This document shows positions 6,253 to 12,845 of a DNA stretch of 12,845 bases, piece by piece. The notes below the pieces were generated by a model, which was given only the letters and a program-made list of their open reading frames with translations, ran no database searches and was not told the DNA's origin. The stretch lies in the NCBI GenBank assembly GCA_036337765.1, contig JAYZDP010000102.1, forward strand, positions 1-12,845. Direction: 5' to 3'. The first letter of the stretch is position 1, and every line of letters begins with the position of its first letter. This DNA is from JAYZDP01 sp036337765 (GTDB lineage: Bacteria > Acidobacteriota > Thermoanaerobaculia > Multivoradales > Multivoraceae). Both the position numbers and the translations under genes were made by a program.

Positions 6253-8322
6253 TCACCTCACCGCGGCGCTGAACGCGGACAGCCGATTCGCGAGCAGCAC
6301 CTCTCCGAGCAACACAAACAGGCCCGCGAGGATCAGAAAGCGCCACAGGCCCTGCGCTCGCTCACGGTCCCCAGGCGACACCTCTTCGACATCTCCCAGA
6401 TCGGTCCCTTCGGCTGCCGAAACGCTCAGAGCGGCAAGAAATTCCTCCGGATCCAGCGCCGTCAGGTCGGACTCACGAGGATCGACGTTGGCCGCAACTG
6501 CCGCGATCTCGTCACCGTCGCGGCCAATCTCATAGAAACCATGCTCGTCCAACTGGAGAAGCTCCGCCGCGGCAGAGTCATCCCCAGAAGGGGCCGCCAC
6601 CGTGAGGGCCTCGAGTTCGAGGAGCTTCCCCTGCGCCAGCAGATCGGCCAGATCGACCACCTCCCCCACGGTTTGCGACGGAGCTGGCGGCCGAAACCCG
6701 GCCAGGCTCTTCACTGCTTGGTGAACGAAAGGTAGAAACACTGGCTGCAGGGCAAAGTTGTTCCAGTAGGTGTCGAGCGTCGACGCCCACACGAAGACCC
6801 GTCCGTCGACAATCTCGCGCTCAAGCAGTGCCGGCTGACCCTCCTCGAACCGGGCCAGGACCCGGTCTCCGGGCCCAGCTTCGAGCTGTTCGTAACGGAA
6901 GAATCGAGCCGTTCCGAAGTCACCTGTCCGCGGCGCTTCGAAAGGCTTGAACCCCGGATACTGGCGGTCCAGGTAGGACAGCCGTACGACCGTGCCCTCG
7001 CTGCGGCGGCTGGCTCCCGGCGCGCGACAGGGCATCAGGCCCGCCGCCGCCAGGTCATCGACACTGCCCTCGCTACGGTTGCCGAGCGCGAGAAAGACCC
7101 CTCCGCCCTCCTCGACGAAAGAACGCAGGTCCCGTGCCTGCTCGGCCGACACCGCGACGTCACTGAGTACCACCACCGAGGCTTGCTCCAAATCGGCGCG
7201 CGCCCACTGCGTCGGAGAGCGGCGGGTCACCGAGATGGCGGGTTCCTGCCCAAGACCGAGGGCCTGCTGCACGAACAGTCCGGAGCGCTGGCTGCCCCGC
7301 CGGGTCTGATCCACCAAGAGTACCGACAGGGTCTGGCCCCTGGAGACCACGAAGAATAGCTTGTTGTCGAACTCCAGGCTGTCGCCGGTGACTTCGAGGG
7401 TTATGCGGCCAATCCCGGGGGGCACCGAGAACGGTGAGAAGGCGACCAGCTCAGAACCCTCCGGCGACAGGTCGACATCCAGCGTCTGCAACTCCCGACC
7501 GTCGACCATGAGCGTCACCGGCACCAGCGCCCGCCCCTCGCCGCCTCGGCGGTGCACTCGCACCTGGGCGCCGATACGCTCAAGGCCAGCGCTCCGATCG
7601 CGCTCGAGGACTAGGCCGGAAAGCGCGAAATTCCCGGAAGCGGCGGTCCGTCCTTCGGCGACGTCAACATGGCTCACCTCGACTCCCGGAGGAAGGCCCA
7701 CGTCCTCGCTGCGATCCCAGCCAATGCGCTGCAGATCACTGATCAGGACCACCTCCTGTCGCGGTTGCTTCGATTCCACACACAGCTTGCGGGCCAGCTT
7801 CAAGGCCGGCGCGAAACGAGTGCCTCGCGGCGACAGTGACTCGGCGGCCAGGATCTGGTCGAGCTTCAAGAGATCGGTGGTCGCCTCCGAGCGCACGGTC
7901 GCCCGGTCGGAGAAGACAATCAGCGACCCGGCCTCTCCTTCGGCGAGATCCGCGAAGGCATCGCGAGCCGCGCGCTTGGCTCGATCCCAACGGCCGTCGA
8001 ACCCCATGCTGTAGGAAGCATCGAGGACCACGACGCGCTCTCTCCCCTCGGCGAAGGCCGAGGCTGCCGGCGCGTCGGCGTCGAGCAGCGGTCGGGCAAA
8101 GGCCATCACCAGAAGAAGCAGGGCCGCCAGCCGCAGCATCAGCAGCGACCAGTGGCGGATGCGTCGACGGCGCACCGACGCCTTCTCGATCTGGCGCAGG
8201 AACATGAGCGACGGGAACGCCACAACCCGGCTGCGATTGCGGCGCTGCAGATGGATGACGATCGGTATCGCCAACAGTGCCAAAGCACCCAGAAATAGCG
8301 GAGCCAGAAATGAGATGCCCAT
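6253..8322 (-). CDS. BatA-type membrane protein with VWA domain and GATase-like domain
   Basis: The 689 residues begin with a BatA N-terminal region: MGISFLAPLFLGALA, a first membrane segment at 5-25, the IPIVIHLQRRNR motif, and a second segment at 57-78. A von Willebrand factor A domain follows (about 96-225). Its MIDAS metal site is complete: D101-A-S103-Y-S105, T168 and D196 in LISDLQ. Next come an Ig-like region (about 230-330) and an alpha/beta domain resembling the glutamine-amidotransferase fold (about 331-545) with VVVLSDVAVSAEQARDLRSF. No catalytic Cys-His-Glu triad is evident there. The C-terminus has one membrane segment at 659-679. The VWA and GATase-like parts should face the periplasm, or the cytoplasm if the topology is inverted; the sequence does not settle this. 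The gene lies 3 nt after the DUF58 stop. By analogy with Bat/ViaA proteins it is the probable VWA partner of the MoxR ATPase. Confidence 0.87.
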   Translation of the reverse strand: MGISFLAPLFLGALALLAIPIVIHLQRRNRSRVVAFPSLMFLRQIEKASVRRRRIRHWSLLMLRLAALLLLVMAFARPLLDADAPAASAFAEGRERVVVLDASYSMGFDGRWDRAKRAARDAFADLAEGEAGSLIVFSDRATVRSEATTDLLKLDQILAAESLSPRGTRFAPALKLARKLCVESKQPRQEVVLISDLQRIGWDRSEDVGLPPGVEVSHVDVAEGRTAASGNFALSGLVLERDRSAGLERIGAQVRVHRRGGEGRALVPVTLMVDGRELQTLDVDLSPEGSELVAFSPFSVPPGIGRITLEVTGDSLEFDNKLFFVVSRGQTLSVLLVDQTRRGSQRSGLFVQQALGLGQEPAISVTRRSPTQWARADLEQASVVVLSDVAVSAEQARDLRSFVEEGGGVFLALGNRSEGSVDDLAAAGLMPCRAPGASRRSEGTVVRLSYLDRQYPGFKPFEAPRTGDFGTARFFRYEQLEAGPGDRVLARFEEGQPALLEREIVDGRVFVWASTLDTYWNNFALQPVFLPFVHQAVKSLAGFRPPAPSQTVGEVVDLADLLAQGKLLELEALTVAAPSGDDSAAAELLQLDEHGFYEIGRDGDEIAAVAANVDPRESDLTALDPEEFLAALSVSAAEGTDLGDVEEVSPGDRERAQGLWRFLILAGLFVLLGEVLLANRLSAFSAAVR

Positions 8323-8325
8323 CGA

Positions 8326-9276
8326 TCAGCGTAGCCTCGAGGTCCTTTGCCTGGTGGAGAGGTAGGTGTAGAGCGCGAAGTCGAGCGGTACCGATGTGTC
8401 GTAGAGGTGATAGTCGATGCCGCCTTCGGTGAGCTTCTCGCTCAAAGTCGCCACGTGCCCCTCGATCAGACGTTGGTACTCCGCGCGAATCGCCTCCGGA
8501 TGTAACGAGATCCGAGCCGAGCTCTCGAGGTCCTCGAGATCGAGAATCTCCTGATAGGGGAATCGAAGCTCGACCGGGTCGAGGAGGTGGAACGCGACCA
8601 CGTCGTTGCCGCGGCCCCTTAGCAGCGAGGCCGCCGCGAGCACTTCGTCGGGCTCTTCGTAGAAGTCCGAGATCAGGACCACAATGCTGCGCCGCTTGAC
8701 GAATCCGCCGGCCTGCTGCAACGGGCTACGTAGGCTGCCTTCCCCACCCGGCCGGATACGGTCGATGGTGTGCAGCACCTCTTCGAGGTGCTTCGCCGAC
8801 GGCGGCACGAAGTCGACAATGGAGTTGTCGAAGGTCACCAGACCCACCCGATCGCGCTGCTTGTGCGAGAAATACGCCAGGCAGGCGGCGAGGTACTTCC
8901 CATACTCGAGCTTCGAGATCGACGTCGACCCAGAGATCGCAGACTCGCTCCCAAAATTCATCGACGCCGAAACGTCCAAAAAGATCGTACAGTTGGTGTT
9001 GGTGTCGGCCTCGAACTCCTTGACGTAGAAACGGTCGCTGCGGGCGAACACCCGCCAATCGATGAGCCGGATGTCGTCGCCTGGCATGTAGGCACGATGC
9101 TCGGCGAAATCGAGTGATCGGCCGAAAAACGGCGACTTGTGAAGCCCGCTGATGAACCCCTCGACGACCGTCCGTGCTGCCAGGTCGAGGTTCGAGATCC
9201 GCGCTAGCGTCCTGGGCTCGAGAAAGCGGGTTACCGAAGACCCGCCCACCGAACCGTACGTCCGCGGCCGACTCAT
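8326..9276 (-). CDS. DUF58 domain protein (VWA-like, MoxR partner)
   Basis: This 316-residue protein has no signal peptide or membrane segment, so it is predicted cytoplasmic. The DUF58 signature is complete: GLHKSPFFGRSLDFAEHR (44-61), YMPGDDIRLIDWRVFARSD (63-81) and YVKEFEADTN (84-93). It runs into a VWA-like fold with DVSASM (101-106, metal-binding D101, S103, S105) and LISDFYEE (201-208). DUF58 proteins are encoded next to MoxR ATPases in many phyla and are taken to be their adaptors or clients; the biochemical role is not established. It starts 3 nt after the MoxR stop and is followed 3 nt later by the BatA/VWA gene, so the three products are almost certainly made together. The ATG at 9276 has only a weak GGGG-type site that overlaps the upstream stop, consistent with translational coupling. 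Confidence 0.92.
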   Translation of the reverse strand: MSRPRTYGSVGGSSVTRFLEPRTLARISNLDLAARTVVEGFISGLHKSPFFGRSLDFAEHRAYMPGDDIRLIDWRVFARSDRFYVKEFEADTNTNCTIFLDVSASMNFGSESAISGSTSISKLEYGKYLAACLAYFSHKQRDRVGLVTFDNSIVDFVPPSAKHLEEVLHTIDRIRPGGEGSLRSPLQQAGGFVKRRSIVVLISDFYEEPDEVLAAASLLRGRGNDVVAFHLLDPVELRFPYQEILDLEDLESSARISLHPEAIRAEYQRLIEGHVATLSEKLTEGGIDYHLYDTSVPLDFALYTYLSTRQRTSRLR

Positions 9277-9279
9277 CCC

Positions 9280-10332
<1,053 letters not shown>

Positions 10333-10339
10333 GACCTAT

Positions 10340-10345
10340 CTCCTT
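10340..10345 (-). promoter_or_regulatory. Ribosome binding site of the MoxR gene
   Basis: AAGGAG on the minus strand with a 7-nt spacer to the GTG at 10332. It is the strongest site in the operon and fixes the non-ATG start of the ATPase. It also suggests that the ATPase is translated independently of the upstream DUF4159 gene. Confidence 0.75.
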
Positions 10346-10346
10346 G

Positions 10347-10362
10347 CGGACCCGAGGGTCCG
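10347..10362 (-). repeat. Short intercistronic hairpin before the MoxR gene
   Basis: CGGACCC (10347-10353) pairs with GGGTCCG (10356-10362), or as a 6-bp stem with a 4-nt CTCG loop in the minus-strand RNA. It lies in the 54-nt gap between the DUF4159 stop and the MoxR start, directly before the ribosome binding site. No T run follows, so it is not an intrinsic terminator. It may instead be an mRNA processing or stability element separating the two parts of the operon. Confidence 0.4.
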
Positions 10363-10386
10363 ACGTGCTGCTGAAAGATCCGAGAA

Positions 10387-11157
10387 TCAGTGAACGAAGC
10401 TGTAGAGGATGTAGTTCACCCCTAGCTGAAAGCCCTTCTTTGTCAGGTCGATGGGATACCAGTTGTTAGGCTGATCGGACCACTCCCAATAGTCGCCGAT
10501 GTCGTTGTTGTAGTTCGCCACCATCATCAGACGACCCTCGGGATCATTGTCCTCGAAGATGCCAAAGAACTGAGTCTGCAGGTACGGCAGCTTGGGGTGT
10601 GTGAAGTCGAGATCCTCGAGGTGAAAGAAGGTGCCGAAAACCGGATGGGTCACTTCGAGCTCGAAGAGCTTGGCGCCCGGCAACACTCGACGGATCTGAT
10701 ACTCGAAGTTCCGCCACTGCGGGCCCTTCAGGTAGGGATCCATGAAGTCGTCCACGATCAGGAAGCCACCCTTGAGCAGGTAGCTACGCAGCGTCACGGT
10801 CTCTTCGTCGGTAGGCTCCCAGAAGCCGGGCTCGCACAGGTACGCGAGGGGGTAGTCGAAAAGCGCAGGATCGTCGACGTCGATGATGTTGCCGCCGGGA
10901 GTGGGCGTCAACGTGGTCAGCTCCTCGAGGATCCGCGCCAGATTCTCTTCGGCCCACGGATAGTCGTGGTTCCACTTCAAGTCAAGGCCCCAAAGGAACG
11001 GTCCGGGGCCCCAGACCACCGGATCGAAGCGCAACCGCACAAAGGTGAATTGACCGTTGTACTCGTGATTGTCGTACGGCACCTCGGGCGGTCTAACGTC
11101 GGCACCGACGCCGCCGGCGCCTAGCGAGAGCATCACGAACAGCACAACGGATCGCAT
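10387..11157 (-). CDS. Secreted DUF4159 domain protein
   Basis: The 256-residue product starts with a Sec-type signal peptide (MRSVVLFVMLSLGAGGVGA, likely cut after residue 19), so it is predicted periplasmic. The mature part has the DUF4159 pattern: FTFVRLRFDP (38-47), YPWAEENLARIL (66-77), LRSYLLKGGFLIVDDF (123-138), HPVFGTFF (171-178), GDYWEWSD (221-228), and the closing GFQLGVNYILYSFVH. The LRSYLLKGG segment resembles the glutamine-amidotransferase-like fold, but I see no catalytic cysteine triad. The start is ambiguous by one codon: GTG at 11160 or ATG at 11157. I prefer ATG because the GGAGGG at 11166-11171 then has an 8-nt spacer. The TGA of the upstream peptidase gene overlaps this ATG as TGATG, which implies translational coupling. 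DUF4159 genes commonly accompany MoxR clusters; the molecular role is unknown. Confidence 0.88.
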   Translation of the reverse strand: MRSVVLFVMLSLGAGGVGADVRPPEVPYDNHEYNGQFTFVRLRFDPVVWGPGPFLWGLDLKWNHDYPWAEENLARILEELTTLTPTPGGNIIDVDDPALFDYPLAYLCEPGFWEPTDEETVTLRSYLLKGGFLIVDDFMDPYLKGPQWRNFEYQIRRVLPGAKLFELEVTHPVFGTFFHLEDLDFTHPKLPYLQTQFFGIFEDNDPEGRLMMVANYNNDIGDYWEWSDQPNNWYPIDLTKKGFQLGVNYILYSFVH

Positions 11158-12845
11158 CACGAGTCCCCTCCCTCGTGCAGCCTCAACAACAGACGTTGGG
11201 CCTCGTCGAAGGCTGGAGCGACCTCGAGCGACCGCAATACCGACCGCTTCGCGGCCAGGGAATCGCCAGCCGCGTGGAGCGCGGACGCCAGGTCGTAGTG
11301 TGCGCGAGCCATATCGGTCGGGCGCAAAGCTACCAGAGCCGTGCGCGAGCGAACCACTCCTTCGAGGTCGCCCACCTCGGCGTAGAGCTCGGCCATCCGA
11401 CCGTGCAGTGAAGGATCGTAAGGATGGATCCAGGGCAGCTCCTCGAGCACATCGAGAGACGCGGCCGGGTCGCCGAGCTCTTGCTCCAGCTCGGCGAGCT
11501 CAATCCGCACGTCGTAGTCGGTCTCGTTGATGGCCGCGATGGCCCGCAGCTGCTCCGCCGCCGCGGCGCCCGAGCCCCGATCGGCGAAGATTCGAGCCAA
11601 CGCGCGGTAGGCACTGTCAGGTCCGACGTACTGCGGGAACAGGCTGCGGGCCTTCTCGAAGTAGGGCACCGCCTCATCGAATCGCTCCTGCCCGGCAAGT
11701 GCGTGCGCCCAGGCGAGCTGCGCGGAAAAGCTGCCCGGATTCTCCTCAGCCCGCTTCTCGAGATCTTCCTCAGGCGGCACCGTCTCCAAACGCGGCTCGG
11801 CGCCGGGCTGCGGACCCTCCGGTCCCTTCGGATCGATGTCGGCGATCGCCGCCAGCGGACCGCCAAAGTGTTCCTGCAGAAAGGCCTCAAAACGCACGTC
11901 GAACGCTTCGGGCTCGACCTCGAGGATACGCTCGAAGATCTCGCGCGTCGACAGATGATCGCGGTAGCCGTGCAGCATGGCAAGGATCGCGTCCAAGCCC
12001 CAGTCGCGCTCGATCAACTCGGCGACTAGTGAGGCCTGGTAATACGACAGGCCCACCTGCGCGGGCGACGTCGGCCTGACGAAGCCGTTGTTCAGATCGG
12101 CAGCCGGAAGCAGCTCGCCATCACGCCAGGCCACCAGGAAGGACAGGTTGAGATCGTCGCCCCAGCCCGAGCGGGCCCGACGCTCCTCGAGCACCGAGAG
12201 ACCTTCGGTCAACCAGCGTGGTACGCGGTGCTCGCTGGCCGCCAAGGTGAAGGTGTGGGCCAGCTCGTGCCACAGCGTGCTCGCCCAGTTGAACGAGCCT
12301 CGAGGTCGCGCGCGCGGAGAGTCTTGGGCGATGACTTTGCCGAAGCAAACGCCGAGGGCGCCCATCCCGGCGAGGCCGATAGTACGGACCGAGAAGTCGG
12401 CGTGAGAGGCATAGAACTCGATCCGGATCGGAACCGCCGGAGTCACTCCGTAACGGGCCGAGAGCTCGTCGTAGGCCTCCTCCAGCAGATCGAGCGCGTA
12501 GGGCGACAGCAAGTCGGCTTCCTCGGCGTGAGCCACGATCTCGAACCGATGGCTCGACCGCGGCCGGTACTCGACGTAGGTGTCAACGAGGTCAAGGGTG
12601 TTCTTGATCCAGACGTTGTACGGATCTCCTGCGAACGCCTTCTCGAGATGCAGGCGCCCGGTCTCGATCTCGCCGACGCGAAGCTCGTTGAGCCCGCGCA
12701 GTCCCCAGCCTCGCCACGACTTGGGATCGATCTCAACCGCCTGGGTCGCGAACTCGACCGATTCCCGGTAGAGGCGGTTGCGCACTCCTACGTCGGCGAG
12801 CACGTTGTAGAATTCCGCGTAGCGTGGGTTCAGCGCCACGATTTG
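11157..12845 (-). CDS. TPR protein with gluzincin (peptidase MA-like) metallopeptidase domain, 5' partial
   Basis: The reading frame is open to the window edge, so the N-terminus lies outside. The GTG at 12839 is probably internal, because it falls inside a TPR helix (ALNPRYAEFYNVLADVG). Numbering from that codon: N-terminal TPRs (1-75), then a metallopeptidase domain (about 95-330). The zinc site is HELAH (191-195) in STLWHELAHTFTLA, with the probable third ligand E212 in WLTEGLSV. This is the gluzincin pattern of peptidase-MA-like proteins. A P/E-rich linker (335-365) leads into about five further TPR units (374-541), ending EGGDS. The catalytic residues look intact. Substrate and location are unknown; such proteins are often exported, but the missing N-terminus prevents checking for a signal peptide. 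The stop overlaps the start of the DUF4159 gene, making this the head, or near the head, of the MoxR operon. Confidence 0.85.
   Translation of the reverse strand, partial: QIVALNPRYAEFYNVLADVGVRNRLYRESVEFATQAVEIDPKSWRGWGLRGLNELRVGEIETGRLHLEKAFAGDPYNVWIKNTLDLVDTYVEYRPRSSHRFEIVAHAEEADLLSPYALDLLEEAYDELSARYGVTPAVPIRIEFYASHADFSVRTIGLAGMGALGVCFGKVIAQDSPRARPRGSFNWASTLWHELAHTFTLAASEHRVPRWLTEGLSVLEERRARSGWGDDLNLSFLVAWRDGELLPAADLNNGFVRPTSPAQVGLSYYQASLVAELIERDWGLDAILAMLHGYRDHLSTREIFERILEVEPEAFDVRFEAFLQEHFGGPLAAIADIDPKGPEGPQPGAEPRLETVPPEEDLEKRAEENPGSFSAQLAWAHALAGQERFDEAVPYFEKARSLFPQYVGPDSAYRALARIFADRGSGAAAAEQLRAIAAINETDYDVRIELAELEQELGDPAASLDVLEELPWIHPYDPSLHGRMAELYAEVGDLEGVVRSRTALVALRPTDMARAHYDLASALHAAGDSLAAKRSVLRSLEVAPAFDEAQRLLLRLHEGGDS

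Noticed and set aside
5311..6735. 474-codon plus-strand open frame antisense to DUF4175 and BatA/VWA genes
   Set aside because: High-GC antisense frame without recognisable domains; both genes it overlaps are strongly supported.

Overview
The window is high-GC bacterial chromosome with dense, tightly packed genes. No mobile element, tRNA, rRNA or CRISPR array is visible. The gene set (a MoxR ATPase, DUF58, BatA/VWA, DUF4175 and DUF4159 cluster) and the GC-rich codon use fit Acidobacteriota or a similar deep-branching Gram-negative phylum best. That placement is inference from gene content; no marker gene is present to prove it.

Layout. Positions 1-389 carry no gene I can support. They hold two notable hairpins, one of which is terminator-like and lies just upstream of the first gene. 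Positions 390-2554 (+ strand) form a two-gene unit: a serine hydroxymethyltransferase family enzyme (429 aa) and, 17 nt later, a crotonase/enoyl-CoA hydratase family protein (285 aa). Positions 2555-2691 are a convergent intergenic stretch with two strong inverted repeats, probably the transcription terminators of both units. Positions 2692-12845 (- strand) form one operon-like run of six genes. In transcription order these are: a TPR protein with a gluzincin metallopeptidase domain (5' end outside the window), a secreted DUF4159 protein, a MoxR AAA+ ATPase, a DUF58 protein, a BatA-type membrane protein with a VWA domain, and a 1180-residue DUF4175 membrane/coiled-coil protein. The junctions are a 1-nt overlap, then gaps of 54, 3, 3 and 18 nt.

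How the genes may work together. MoxR ATPases act as chaperone-like AAA+ machines partnered with VWA-domain proteins. Here the ATPase and DUF58 protein would be cytoplasmic. The BatA/VWA protein and the DUF4175 protein are membrane-anchored. The DUF4159 protein and probably the TPR-peptidase are exported or envelope-facing. Together they look like an inner-membrane/periplasm assembly or stress complex of the RavA-ViaA/Bat type. The substrate is unknown. The most distinctive point is the metallopeptidase with flanking TPRs translationally coupled to the head of this MoxR operon. The second is a glyA leader whose hairpins could act as an attenuator.
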